Source of the DNA: Desulfovibrio sp.
Lineage (GTDB): Bacteria > Desulfobacterota > Desulfovibrionia > Desulfovibrionales > Desulfovibrionaceae
Assembly (NCBI RefSeq): GCF_009712225.1
Contig: NZ_WASP01000006.1
Location: 350,448 to 414,447, forward strand
DNA: 64,000 nt
Direction: 5' to 3'
The notes under the pieces are model-generated. The model saw only the letters and a program-made list of their open reading frames with translations. It searched no databases and was not told the DNA's origin. Below are positions 27,359 through 36,358 of the stretch, in pieces (position 1 is the stretch's first letter; every line of letters begins with the position of its first letter). A program made the translations under genes and the position numbers.

Positions 27359-28815
27359 TGCGCTGCGTGGTTGCAGGCAGCGGCATTACCGGGTTGACCG
27401 CCGCTCTGCTGCTGGCGCGCCAAGGGCACGATGTTACGGTTGTGGAGGCGGGAGCGCGGGTTGCCCCTCTGTTACGCGGTTTCTGGCGTGAGGGCCTGTA
27501 TTTTGACACGGGCTTTCACTGTGGCGGCGGGTTGCATGCCGGGGGCGTGTTGCGCCGCTGGCTGCGGGCGCTGGGTGTAGAAAGGCATTTGCAGCAGGTC
27601 ACGACTCATCGCACCGAGGTTTTTCACTTTGCTGATGGGCAGGTTTATTGCCTTCCCGCTGGGCACGGTGTCGTAGAAGAGACTGTTGAGTGGCAGTTTC
27701 CGGGATCAGGCGCGGCCATGGCTACATTCCTGCGTCTTATGGATGCAGAGCTGGGCCATTCTCCCTACCTCAACCCTGCCGTGCGGGCCGAGCCTGCGTT
27801 TGCGCTCAACAGCGCGGGCAGCATTGCCCAGTATACTGCATCCGCGGGCTTTCCTGCCCATTTGCAGGCCATGATTGGCACACGGTGCCTTTTATATGGT
27901 GTGCGTCCTGAAGAATCTTCACTTGAAGAATATTCCCTTGTGGCCGGGCCGTATTTTCAGTCCAGCGGTTCGTGGCAAGGTGGTGGGCTGGCGCTGGTTG
28001 AGGCGCTTCTAGCCTGCCTCAATGAGCAGGGCGTAACCATTCGTTGCAATGCCACCGTTACAGGTATTGATGCTGACAAGGCGCAGGGTGTACGCGGCGT
28101 GCATCTGGGCGATGGCTCTAGCCTTGCCTGCGAGCGCTGTTTTTTTACCGGGCACCCGTCGCAGCTTGAAAAGCTGATTCCCCGGGGGCTTGTGCGCCCG
28201 GCCTATCTGCACCGCATAAGCGAACTGCCCGAAACACGTTCTGCAATGCTGCTGTTTGCCGAAACCCGTGATTGTCTGGATGAAAACGAAAGCATCTACC
28301 TTCTGCCTCATCCTTCGGCGCAAGAATTGTTCCCCGGGGTGGAGAGCGCGCAACCCAGCGTGTATCTTTTTTGCGACAGGCCGCAGGCAGATGGCAGGAA
28401 AGCCGTGATGGCCGTTGCTCTAATGGAAAACAACGACCTGCCCGTTGGCAACCCCCATCCGCGACCGGTCTGCTATGTGGGGTGGAAGCGTGAGGCCTCT
28501 GCCCGATTACAGGCATACATTGAACAGCGCCTGCCGGAACTGGCAGGGCACTGGCGGGTTTTGGATGCTGCAAGCCCGCTGACCATGCGACACTGGGTTC
28601 ATGGTGCAACGGGCAGCCTCTACGGTGTGCAGCACCATATGGGCGCCATGCCCATGCTGCCTGTCACCCGTTTACCGGGGCTGTTTCTGGCCGGGCAGAA
28701 TATTCTGCTGCCCGGTGTGCTTGGCGGCATGGTCAGCGCCGCGCTGGCCGTGGGGTTTTCCTTTGGTCACGATAACGTTCTCAAGGAGTTCAGGGAATGC
28801 GCGGAAGACGAGTAG
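27358..28815 (+). CDS. FAD-dependent oxidoreductase, phytoene desaturase/carotenoid isomerase-like
   Basis: The 485-residue product begins with the Rossmann FAD motif VVAGSGITGL and VVEAGA, followed by FDTGFHCGGG. It ends with LPGLFLAGQNILLPGVLGGMVSAAL, the C-terminal FAD-contact motif of the phytoene desaturase / retinol saturase / CrtISO family. It is translationally coupled to the ketosynthases on both sides (4 bases shared upstream, 19 downstream), so it acts in the same pathway. By family it could desaturate, isomerise or reduce conjugated double bonds of the polyene. I do not recall this enzyme class in the described enterobacterial aryl polyene loci, which makes it the most distinctive member here. 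Confidence 0.85.
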   Translation: MRCVVAGSGITGLTAALLLARQGHDVTVVEAGARVAPLLRGFWREGLYFDTGFHCGGGLHAGGVLRRWLRALGVERHLQQVTTHRTEVFHFADGQVYCLPAGHGVVEETVEWQFPGSGAAMATFLRLMDAELGHSPYLNPAVRAEPAFALNSAGSIAQYTASAGFPAHLQAMIGTRCLLYGVRPEESSLEEYSLVAGPYFQSSGSWQGGGLALVEALLACLNEQGVTIRCNATVTGIDADKAQGVRGVHLGDGSSLACERCFFTGHPSQLEKLIPRGLVRPAYLHRISELPETRSAMLLFAETRDCLDENESIYLLPHPSAQELFPGVESAQPSVYLFCDRPQADGRKAVMAVALMENNDLPVGNPHPRPVCYVGWKREASARLQAYIEQRLPELAGHWRVLDAASPLTMRHWVHGATGSLYGVQHHMGAMPMLPVTRLPGLFLAGQNILLPGVLGGMVSAALAVGFSFGHDNVLKEFRECAEDE

Positions 28816-30044
28816 TCGTTACTGGCATGGGGGCGGTTTCGCCATTTGGCGAGGGTGTGCCTGCCATGTACGATGGTGTGAGCCAAAACCGTTGCGCGCT
28901 TTCCCCTCTGCCAGAGTACAAACTTGAGGGTTTGTCGTGCCGGGTTGCCGGCCTGGTGCCTCCGTTGCAGGAAAAACGTATTCCCCGTGAATTGCGGCGG
29001 TCCATGTCGCCCATGTCCATTTTTGCCTGCCTGGCCGCCTGGGAGGCTTTGACCAGTGCCGGACTGAGCACGCGCCCCGAGCCGCGTATGGGCGTGGCGG
29101 TTGGCTCAACCGTGGGCAGCCCCACCATGCTGCACGAATTTTTTGAAATGTTTTTGCGTGAGCACAGCGTTGAAAGCATGCGCAGTACCGTTTTTTTCAA
29201 GGTCATGAGCCACACGGTTGCCGCCAATGTGGCCCTGGCTTGTGGATGCGCCGGGCGCACCCTTGCACCTGCAGCAGCCTGCGCTTCAGGCCTTATGAGT
29301 CTGTGTCTCGGTTTTGAGGCCATCGCGGCAGGACGTGAGGAAATGATGCTCTGCGGCGGTGCGGACGAATTCCATCTTTTGACATCTGCCACGTTTGACC
29401 GCCTGGGCGCTGCCTCGCATGTGGAAGACCCTGACTGTGCCTCGCGTCCGTTTGATATGGATCGCACAGGCATTGTTTGTGGAGAGGGTGCGGGCATTCT
29501 GCTGCTGGAAAGCCTGGAGAACGCGCAAGCCCGCAATGCACCCATACTGGCCGAAATACGCGGCGCGGCCATGTCCTCCTCGCCCGGCAGCATTGCCCAG
29601 CCAGACTCGGCCGCCATAGCCGACTGTATGCGCAGAACTCTTGAAGATGCCGATGCCCAGCCGCAGGATGTGGCCTATGTAAACGCCCACGCTACAGCTA
29701 CTGAATTCGGCGATATCGCGGAAGGGCAGGCCATCGAGGCCGTTTTTGGCTCTTCAATGCCCGTCAGCAGTTTCAAGGGGCACTTGGGGCATACCATGGC
29801 GGCCAGCGGCGCGCTGGAAAGTATTTTGTGCATAGAAATGCTGCAGACGTCCACCTTTTTTCCGACACGCGGATTACAAAAACCCGATGTTAGATGTGGA
29901 AATCTGAATCACATGAATAAACAGATGTATAAACCAAGTGGATTGGTATTAAAAAATAGTTTTGCACTTGGTGGTTGCAATTGCACTATCATTTTTGATA
30001 GGTTGCATGAAAATTCAATGAATGTGGAAAAGAATGAACGATAA
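28797..30044 (+). CDS. Beta-ketoacyl-ACP synthase II
   Basis: FabF-type condensing enzyme of 415 residues with the full triad: AAACASG (Cys), NAHATATEFGD (His) and KGHLGHTMAASGA (His). AAGGAG lies 11 bases before ATG 28797, inside the end of the flavoenzyme gene. The last 55 codons (from about 29880) are strikingly AT-rich compared with the rest (for example MNKQMYKPSGLVLKN), and this shift continues through the following ACP gene. It is coupled to the ACP start by an 11-base overlap. Confidence 0.9.
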   Translation: MRGRRVVVTGMGAVSPFGEGVPAMYDGVSQNRCALSPLPEYKLEGLSCRVAGLVPPLQEKRIPRELRRSMSPMSIFACLAAWEALTSAGLSTRPEPRMGVAVGSTVGSPTMLHEFFEMFLREHSVESMRSTVFFKVMSHTVAANVALACGCAGRTLAPAAACASGLMSLCLGFEAIAAGREEMMLCGGADEFHLLTSATFDRLGAASHVEDPDCASRPFDMDRTGIVCGEGAGILLLESLENAQARNAPILAEIRGAAMSSSPGSIAQPDSAAIADCMRRTLEDADAQPQDVAYVNAHATATEFGDIAEGQAIEAVFGSSMPVSSFKGHLGHTMAASGALESILCIEMLQTSTFFPTRGLQKPDVRCGNLNHMNKQMYKPSGLVLKNSFALGGCNCTIIFDRLHENSMNVEKNER

Positions 30045-30303
30045 TAAAATTAGAGAGACGATTGACGCGGCCTTGAGTGAAGAGTTTGAATTGTCCCCAG
30101 AACAGCTTGTTCCGTCGGCGCATATCAAGGAAGACCTTGGACTGGATAGCCTGGATATCGTGGATATGGTCATTGTGCTGGAAAAGGCCTTCAACTTTAA
30201 ATTGCAGAATAAAGAATCCTTGGTGAAAATACAGACACTAGGGGATATTTATGCATTCATCGAGGCCCTGCGCGATGAAGGTACCGTTAAGTCGGATCAG
30301 TAA
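30034..30303 (+). CDS. Acyl carrier protein 1
   Basis: The 89-residue acidic product carries the phosphopantetheine site GLDSLD (Ser39) in the expected helix-2 position, followed by the DIVDMVIVLEKAFN helix. It carries the growing chain between the cluster enzymes. The start overlaps the preceding ketosynthase. An in-frame GTG at 30022 would add four residues. Codon use is AT-rich at the beginning. One of two ACPs in the cluster, as in known aryl polyene loci. Confidence 0.92.
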   Translation: MNDNKIRETIDAALSEEFELSPEQLVPSAHIKEDLGLDSLDIVDMVIVLEKAFNFKLQNKESLVKIQTLGDIYAFIEALRDEGTVKSDQ

Positions 30304-31039
30304 CATAGTGTCTAATATTGCCATAAGCGCAATTTTTATTTGCTGGACAATCGTTATTTTGCCCATGACGCTGTGTATTGCAGTGTTACATGCGGTTTTT
30401 CCCAGAACCATGTGCTCGGCCAACAGGCGGTATATCTGGCTGTATGGCCGCTCGACGCTGTTTTTGCTGCGGCCGTGGTTGCCGGTTCGTATGCGCAACT
30501 CCCAAATGGCCGTGGAGCATCCTGGTTCGGTTGTAGTATGCAACCATCAATCTTTTTTAGATATTTATCTGCTTGCAGCGCAGGATCAGGCCAATGTGTG
30601 CCTGATAACAAAAAGCTGGCCCTTCCGGCTGCTTTTTTTCTTTGCGCCCACCATGCGCAGCGCAGAGTATATTGATGCAGAGAGTTTGCCCACAGAGCAG
30701 GTTGAAGCTCAGTGCCTTGAGCGCCTGCGTGATGGAGCTACTCTGGTTGTGTTTCCGGAGGGCAGCCGAACCCGCACCGGGGCGTTGGGCAAGTTTCGGT
30801 CTGGCGCTTTTCATGTTGCCGTAAAGGCCGGGCGACCAGTGCTTCCATTACTTATCCACAACAGCTTTCAGGTGTTTCCTCCTGGTGGCAAAGGTTTTTA
30901 TCCTGCAACCATCCATATGGAATTTCTTGATCCTGTGTGGCCACAGACCTTTTCTGAAGAACTTTTACCGCATCGGGCCATGATGCGGCATGTCAGAAAC
31001 CTTTATGTAAAACATTTAACGAATGCGACAGGAGAATAA
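30251..31039 (+). CDS. 1-acyl-glycerol-3-phosphate acyltransferase-like (PlsC family)
   Basis: The 262-residue product has an N-terminal membrane helix (SAIFICWTIVILPMTLCIAVL), the acyltransferase motif NHQSFLDIYLL (catalytic His and Asp spaced by four), and FPEGSRTR as motif III. It probably acylates a glycerol or sugar hydroxyl to build a lipid anchor, using cluster ACP or general acyl-ACP (inference). AGGGGA lies before ATG 30251, deep in the ACP gene; ATG 30275 (MKVPLSR) is an equally credible start. Confidence 0.88.
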   Translation: MHSSRPCAMKVPLSRISNIVSNIAISAIFICWTIVILPMTLCIAVLHAVFPRTMCSANRRYIWLYGRSTLFLLRPWLPVRMRNSQMAVEHPGSVVVCNHQSFLDIYLLAAQDQANVCLITKSWPFRLLFFFAPTMRSAEYIDAESLPTEQVEAQCLERLRDGATLVVFPEGSRTRTGALGKFRSGAFHVAVKAGRPVLPLLIHNSFQVFPPGGKGFYPATIHMEFLDPVWPQTFSEELLPHRAMMRHVRNLYVKHLTNATGE

Positions 31040-31044
31040 CGATA

Positions 31045-31461
31045 ATGAAAAAATATCTTCTGCTTACGGTGCTGGTTCTGACTCTTGCGGCCATTGGCTG
31101 CCGGTTTGGTCAGCCTGTAGGTACTTTTGCCTATGACTTCCCCTCTGCCGAAGCCAGCAAGAATATTTCCGAAAAAAAGATGCATGATGCAATAGTAAAA
31201 GCTTGCGCTGACAGCGGCTGGCGTGTTTCTGAACCTGCCGTCAATACCATTGAAGCCACAATCATGGTGCGCAACAAGCACACTGTGGTGGTGTCCATTC
31301 CCTATACGGCCTCCCACTACAGCATCAACTACAAGGCCAGTACCAATATGGAATACAAGGCCAAGAGTGACGGCAGTGCTGTTATCCACCCCAACTACAA
31401 CAAATGGGTTGGCATTCTTGACCAGAACATCCGCCGGAATGTGGCGAGTAGTGAATACTGA
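31045..31461 (+). CDS. Lipoprotein of unknown function in the polyene operon
   Basis: The 138-residue product has a short lipoprotein signal with lipobox AIGC (Cys19) and a small mature domain with TIMVRNKHTVVVSIPYTASHYSINY, a beta-rich pattern. GGAG lies 12 bases before the ATG. It sits between the acyltransferase and a dehydratase. Since the product is thought to reach the outer membrane, a role in periplasmic handling is possible, but I see no motif proving it. Confidence 0.8.
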   Translation: MKKYLLLTVLVLTLAAIGCRFGQPVGTFAYDFPSAEASKNISEKKMHDAIVKACADSGWRVSEPAVNTIEATIMVRNKHTVVVSIPYTASHYSINYKASTNMEYKAKSDGSAVIHPNYNKWVGILDQNIRRNVASSEY

Positions 31462-31888
31462 TTCTCAGCAGTCTCTTACGGCTCTGATGCCGCACCGTGC
31501 CCCCATGCTTCTTCTGAGCAGGCTTGAAAGCTTTACCTCGGAAGAAGCGCGGGCAACGGCGACCGTGCTGGAAGACAATCCTTTTTTGCGGCCAGATGGC
31601 AAACTTGAACGTGTGGCCTATGCGGAAATAATGGCCCAGTGTTTTGCCGCCGGTGCTGGTGCCAGTCTGTTGGCCACTGGCGGATCATGTGCGGGCTGGG
31701 GCTACCTTGCAGCCCTGCGCGATGTGACCGTGCACACCGACGCGCAGGTGGGGCAGCATCTGGATGTGCAGGTGCGCGTTTCTGCCCGGCTTGGCGAAAT
31801 AGCCGTGGTTGACGGCAAAGTTCATGCAGACGGGCAGTTGCTGGCCACAGGGCAGTTCAAGATATTTATGCCGGAGGAATCGGCCTGA
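31439..31888 (+). CDS. Hot-dog 3-hydroxyacyl-ACP dehydratase (ApeP-like)
   Basis: The 149-residue product has LMPHRAPMLLLSRL at the N-terminus, the hot-dog dehydratase start seen in FabZ/ApeP relatives, and a central helix AEIMAQCFAAGAGASLL. It should remove water from the 3-hydroxyacyl chain to make the conjugated double bonds. The start is uncertain: ATG 31439 overlaps the lipoprotein gene by 23 bases, and GTG 31451 is possible. Its stop overlaps the next start (TGATG). A second dehydratase-like gene lies at 35514; in Xenorhabdus the two are reported to act as a pair. Confidence 0.82.
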   Translation: MWRVVNTDSQQSLTALMPHRAPMLLLSRLESFTSEEARATATVLEDNPFLRPDGKLERVAYAEIMAQCFAAGAGASLLATGGSCAGWGYLAALRDVTVHTDAQVGQHLDVQVRVSARLGEIAVVDGKVHADGQLLATGQFKIFMPEESA

Positions 31889-32610
31889 TGCGCTCATCCA
31901 AGGCCCTGTTGCTTCTGGCCAGCCTCTTGATGGTTTTTGCTTCTGCATCAGCTTTTTCTGCGCAGAGTCAGGCGGTTGGCAGCGCTGACGCTCTGCTTGA
32001 CGCAGCTGCACGGCAAAGCGCTGGCATTGGCAGCTTGAGCGCCGATTTTATGCAGGAAAAATCCATGACTGTGTTGGCCCGCCCCATGACCTCGCAAGGC
32101 TATTTTTGCCTGCGCCGTGGAGATCATGCAGCTAATACACAAGCGAGTAGACCTGCTGACGCCAGCGGTTTTCAACCCACCGACAGCCTGCTTTGGGCTT
32201 ATACCCGTCCTCTTGCTTCTGGATTTATCTACAAGGATGGACGGGGCGCACTGTGGGAGGGCACGCCGGAAGCAACGCGCCCTGCCAACGAGCGTGAATC
32301 CACAGTTATTACAGCCATAATACGGAATATTCTGGACTGGATCAGCATTGATCCTGCGGCCCTGCGCGCCACCTACAGGCTTGAGCGCCCGCAGGCAGAC
32401 AAGCCCGTACTGACGCTTTATCCTCTGCGCCAGTCTTTTTTTGCCCGGCTTGAAGTGACGTTTGCCGATGACCTCAAGAGTGTGCGGCAGCTGACCTTTA
32501 CAGAACGCAACGGTGATTCGGTGCGCATTGTTTTTAACCGCACCCAGATCAACGAGGCCTTGCCAGCGCCCTGCGCGTCGCTGGGCACAACGGGTAACAA
32601 TGGTAAGTAG
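31888..32610 (+). CDS. LolA-like periplasmic carrier (ApeL-type)
   Basis: The 240-residue product has a signal peptide (cleavage near SAFSA) and a diverged LolA fold: ADFMQEKSMTVLARPMTSQGYF, LLWAYTRPLASGFIYKDG and LYPLRQSFFARLEVTF. LolA-like proteins in aryl polyene clusters are thought to carry the polyene lipid across the periplasm. It is distinct from the general lolA at 10434. Adjacent to the MMPL exporter, consistent with handing cargo from one to the other (inference). Confidence 0.82.
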   Translation: MRSSKALLLLASLLMVFASASAFSAQSQAVGSADALLDAAARQSAGIGSLSADFMQEKSMTVLARPMTSQGYFCLRRGDHAANTQASRPADASGFQPTDSLLWAYTRPLASGFIYKDGRGALWEGTPEATRPANERESTVITAIIRNILDWISIDPAALRATYRLERPQADKPVLTLYPLRQSFFARLEVTFADDLKSVRQLTFTERNGDSVRIVFNRTQINEALPAPCASLGTTGNNGK

Positions 32611-32614
32611 GCCT

Positions 32615-34969
32615 ATGGGCAAGCCTTTTATTGTCAGGCTTCACTGCTGGATGCGTGCACACAAGATTTTGGCTTTCAGCCTGGTTCTTGTCTGTTGGGC
32701 TGTGTTTGCCCTGCTTGCGGCCCGCATGCAGCCCGATTCCAGCAGCCTGGCCTTTTTCCCTGACGACGCGCCCCAGGTGCGACGCATGGCCAGGGCCCTG
32801 GATGTTTCCCCGGCTTCAGGCCTGCTTTTTATTGATCTTTTTACAGAGCGCCCCGGTGGCAAGTATGCGCTTGCCAGCACTGCCGATGCCATGGTGGGCG
32901 ATTTGCCCCCGGAGTTGGCTGAGAGGGTTGGGGTCATGGGCATGCCCGATGCACAGGCGCTCATGGCTTTGCTGCCGTACTTTACGGACGAGGCCACGCT
33001 TGCCCAGCTGCAAACAGCAACCAGCGCCTCACAGATTGATACGTCTGTACGCGCGGCCCACGACAATCTGAACAGCCTTCTTGCAGCCGGCCCGGCGCAG
33101 GAATGGTTGCGAGCCGATCCTCTTGGGTTGCGCCAGCGTATACTCTCGCGTTTGCCAGCCGAACATGCCGGTGCCATGCCAGACCCTGTGCTGGGCTATC
33201 CAGTGAGCGCGGATGGCAAGCACCTGCTGCTGGTACTGCGACCTGCCCATTCCCTGCACGATGTCAGCGCGGCGGCTCTATTGATGGACGCTGTTCATGC
33301 ATCCATGCAGAAAAACCTTGCATCAGACATGCAGGGGCTTGTGGTGGGTGGGCACAGACACAGTGCAGTCAATGCGCAGGTTATCCAGCGCGATATTACC
33401 AATATTGTCTTTTTTTCCATGTTGGGGTTCGTACTGGTATACGCACTGCTGGTGCGCTCACGCGGCGTGCTTTGGCTTATGCTGGTGCCAGCATTTGCAG
33501 CCAGTTTTGCCCTTGGGGGGATGACCCTGCTTTCACCCGCGCTGTCCGGTCTGGCGCTGGGCTTTGGCGCATCTGTTCTTGGCGTGGCAGAAGACTACGC
33601 CGTGCATATGCACTTTGCCCTGCGCAGTGGTGATTCGGCAGAAAGTGTGCTGGGGCATATCACGCCGCCCCTGTTTCAGGGGTATCTGGTCAACGCCTCT
33701 GGCTTTGCCGTATTGCTGCTTTCGGGTATTCCGGCCGTGCGCCAGCTGGCCTTGTTTGCCCTGCTGACATTGAGTGCCGGCTTTGCGCTGGCTGTAATTG
33801 TGCTTCCTGTTTGCCCTTGGTTCAACACCCCAGCCCTTCCTGTGCACAAGCAGAACACTGATCCACGCAGGCCTGCAGGGCTGCGCGTTTTTTTGAGTAT
33901 TTCTGCCTTGTTGCTGCTGTGTTATGCGCTTTTTTCCATTGTGCAGGTTGATGTTTCGCCTCGCACAATGGGGGCGGACATGGCGCAGTTGCAACAGGAC
34001 GGCGAAAAACTCAAGGCCGTATGGGGATCGCGCGATAGCAATATTCTTGTGGTTGAAGGAAAAAATACGGATGCAGCCCTGGCCCACGGGCGCGCCGTGG
34101 TGTCATCGCTACGAGCCCTTGAACCAGAGAACAAGCTCGGTACGCTTACTGATGTGTGGCCATCGAAAGAGCAGGCGCAGGCCAACGTAATGCGGTGGGA
34201 AGCCTTTGCCGCAGCTGAGGGGCCGCGTGTGCGGGCTCAATTGATATCGGCCGCGCAACGCCATGGATTTACGGTAGAAGCATTTGTTCCCTTTATACAG
34301 CTGATTGAACGCCCTGTGGCAGAATTTGACCCGTCTGTGTTGCGCGCCGCAGGCCTTGGCGAAATGATGGACGTGTTTCTGCATGGGCCGAATGCCGATG
34401 ATTCGGTGGCGAGGCTTTTGCTCTTTACCACCAGCAAGGCGGATGTGAGCCGCCTGGAACCAGCCCTTGCCGAGCTAACAACGGCGCTGGCCCCAGGCGA
34501 ACTTGAAGCAACTCTGTTGCAGCAGCTTGATATGGAAAAAAGGCTTGTGCCGCTGGCCTGGCTTGCCTGCCTGACGCTTCTGTTTCTGTATTTTCGCGAT
34601 GTGCCACGAACCCTGCTTGCATCTTTGCCACCGTTATGTTCCGTTGCCTGTATCCTTGCGTGGATGTCCATTACCAGCCATCCGCTGACGCTGGCGGGCA
34701 TGGCGGCAATGCCGCTTGTGCTGGGTCTTGCGGCAGACCACGGTATAGTGGTTACCCACGACCTTGTTAGTGGGGTAAAAATGGGGGTAGAGCGGGCTGT
34801 TGTTGTGTCTTCACTTACTACATTTACAGGTATGGGATTGCTGGCCCTCGCCCAGCATCCTGCTCTCAAAGCTATGGGCGAAGTGATTTTCTGGGGCTTG
34901 ATTGTGGAAGTTCCAGTGGCTTTGTGGCTTTTGCCGATGCTTTGCCGGGTAGAAGGAAAACAGGCATGA
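32615..34969 (+). CDS. MMPL/RND-family exporter (ApeM-type)
   Basis: The 784-residue inner-membrane protein shows the two-fold RND layout: one helix, a large periplasmic loop, then five or six helices, twice. The GFGASVLGVAEDYAVHMHFAL and GLAADHGIVVTHDLV segments are the charged helix-4 and helix-10 positions used for proton coupling. It resembles lipid exporters of the MMPL family. ATG 32615 is 4 bases after the LolA-like stop; ATG 32600 is possible. It probably flips or extracts the finished polyene lipid toward the carrier. Confidence 0.88.
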   Translation: MGKPFIVRLHCWMRAHKILAFSLVLVCWAVFALLAARMQPDSSSLAFFPDDAPQVRRMARALDVSPASGLLFIDLFTERPGGKYALASTADAMVGDLPPELAERVGVMGMPDAQALMALLPYFTDEATLAQLQTATSASQIDTSVRAAHDNLNSLLAAGPAQEWLRADPLGLRQRILSRLPAEHAGAMPDPVLGYPVSADGKHLLLVLRPAHSLHDVSAAALLMDAVHASMQKNLASDMQGLVVGGHRHSAVNAQVIQRDITNIVFFSMLGFVLVYALLVRSRGVLWLMLVPAFAASFALGGMTLLSPALSGLALGFGASVLGVAEDYAVHMHFALRSGDSAESVLGHITPPLFQGYLVNASGFAVLLLSGIPAVRQLALFALLTLSAGFALAVIVLPVCPWFNTPALPVHKQNTDPRRPAGLRVFLSISALLLLCYALFSIVQVDVSPRTMGADMAQLQQDGEKLKAVWGSRDSNILVVEGKNTDAALAHGRAVVSSLRALEPENKLGTLTDVWPSKEQAQANVMRWEAFAAAEGPRVRAQLISAAQRHGFTVEAFVPFIQLIERPVAEFDPSVLRAAGLGEMMDVFLHGPNADDSVARLLLFTTSKADVSRLEPALAELTTALAPGELEATLLQQLDMEKRLVPLAWLACLTLLFLYFRDVPRTLLASLPPLCSVACILAWMSITSHPLTLAGMAAMPLVLGLAADHGIVVTHDLVSGVKMGVERAVVVSSLTTFTGMGLLALAQHPALKAMGEVIFWGLIVEVPVALWLLPMLCRVEGKQA

Positions 34970-35517
34970 ACGCCATTCGTTGCACAGGCCTGTTGCTGAT
35001 TTTGGCCGTGCTTGCCGGTTGCGGCACGCATAAACGCGTGGTGCTGTTGCCGCAGCATGAGGCAGGGCAGCAACATATTTCGTTTGTGGCCCAGTTTGGC
35101 GCGCGTCTGGGCATTGGCGGGCAGAGCATACCCGTGCAGGGTGAAGTGCAGATGAGCGAATCTGGCGGCAGCCTGGCACTTATTCTTCCGCATGGCAGAA
35201 CTCTGGGGGTCTGCACGTACAGTGCAGATGCCAAACCAGCAAGCGGGCCAAAGGGTGCAGCAGGCGTGCAACCTGTGAAAATGGAATGCACCCCGGCGGA
35301 AGGCATGGGCGGGGAGGCCACTGGCCTGCTGTTCCGTACTGGTGTGGCCGTTTACAGAATATTGCCTGCCCTAGGTCAGAACCCTGCGCAGTTTCAGCTT
35401 GAGGGCAAGGGGTGGAACGCGCATTTCAGCCCAGTAGCTGACAGCCTGAACGGCATTTATACAGAGCAGGACGGAATGACCATGGACATGTATTTTGTGG
35501 AGATTTCTCACTTATGA
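34966..35517 (+). CDS. DUF3261-type lipoprotein (ApeN-like)
   Basis: The 183-residue product has lipobox LAGC (Cys19) and a LolB-like beta-barrel pattern (HISFVAQFGARLGIGGQSIPVQGEVQMSESGG in the first strands). By position after LolA-like and MMPL genes it fits the DUF3261 outer-membrane acceptor of aryl polyene clusters. ATGA overlap with the exporter gene shows tight coupling. The family name is assigned by context and pattern, not by search. Confidence 0.72.
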   Translation: MNAIRCTGLLLILAVLAGCGTHKRVVLLPQHEAGQQHISFVAQFGARLGIGGQSIPVQGEVQMSESGGSLALILPHGRTLGVCTYSADAKPASGPKGAAGVQPVKMECTPAEGMGGEATGLLFRTGVAVYRILPALGQNPAQFQLEGKGWNAHFSPVADSLNGIYTEQDGMTMDMYFVEISHL

Positions 35518-35879
35518 GCGTGATGCGTCGTGCCGTGCTGCAGGCGGCCAGCCAGCTGGAACACCTGCCCGATCAGGGTGTGTGGCGTCAGAGATTTTGC
35601 TTTGCGGCAGACAGTGCTGTTTTTGCCGGACATTTCCCGGGGCATCCCGTGTTGCCCGCTGTTGTACAGGTGCTCATGGTTCAGGTGATACTTGAAGCAA
35701 TCGGGCAACCTGCCGATCTGGCGTGCATACCACAGGCAAAATTTCTCGCACCTGTCGGGCCGGCTATGGATATTCTGCTGACCCTGAGCAAGGGGCGGCG
35801 CAACAATCGATGGGCGTGTACCCTGCACTGTGGTGAAATCCTTGCTGCCCGCATGCAGGTTGAGGTACCAGCCCCATGA
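35514..35879 (+). CDS. FabA/FabZ-like dehydratase (ApeI-like)
   Basis: The 121-residue product has FAGHFPGHPVLPAVVQVLMVQV, the FabZ/ApeI active-site loop with HFPGHPVLP. Residues such as FLAPVGPAMDILLTL follow in the hot-dog sheet. It likely forms the second dehydratase subunit with the protein encoded at 31439. Overlaps both neighbours by 4 bases. Confidence 0.85.
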   Translation: MSVMRRAVLQAASQLEHLPDQGVWRQRFCFAADSAVFAGHFPGHPVLPAVVQVLMVQVILEAIGQPADLACIPQAKFLAPVGPAMDILLTLSKGRRNNRWACTLHCGEILAARMQVEVPAP

Positions 35880-36358
35880 GCATGCACCGTGCCTCACGCA
35901 CCCGCCGCCGTGGCGCGCCGGAAGTACCCTCGCTTTGCGTAAGTGTTCCGCGCACCGTGCGGTTTGAAGAGGTGGACGCCGTGCGCTTCATGTGGCACGG
36001 CCGTTATGCCAGCTGGCTTGAAGATGGCCGCGAAGCAATGGGGCAAGCCTATGGCATCAGTTATCTCGATTTTCGCGAAAGTGGCGTGGTGGTGCCTCTC
36101 AAGCTCTTTCATCTGGATTTCCATCATCCGCTGCTGTACGGTCAGACATACACCATCCATGCAGAATTGTTCTGGAATGAAGCTGCCGTGCTGGATTTTG
36201 AATACCGCATTGAAGACGCGCAAGGCCTTGTGACCACCACCGCCAGCACAACCCAGCTTATGCTGGATCTGAACGGCAACCTGCTCATGGAGCCACCAGC
36301 CTTTTACCGTGAATTCTGCGCGCAGTGGCGGCAGGGCAAGGCCATATGCCGCCTGTAA
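35876..36358 (+). CDS. Acyl-CoA/ACP thioesterase (ApeK-like, 4HBT family)
   Basis: The 160-residue hot-dog protein has VRFEEVDAVRFMWHGRYASWLEDGREA, the 4-hydroxybenzoyl-CoA thioesterase pattern with Asp and His positions, and LKLFHLDFHHPLLYGQTYTI. It may release the polyene or edit stalled intermediates. Basic N-terminal extension (HRASRTRRRGA) is unusual; a later start is conceivable, but ATGA overlap with the previous gene supports 35876. Confidence 0.85.
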   Translation: MSMHRASRTRRRGAPEVPSLCVSVPRTVRFEEVDAVRFMWHGRYASWLEDGREAMGQAYGISYLDFRESGVVVPLKLFHLDFHHPLLYGQTYTIHAELFWNEAAVLDFEYRIEDAQGLVTTTASTTQLMLDLNGNLLMEPPAFYREFCAQWRQGKAICRL

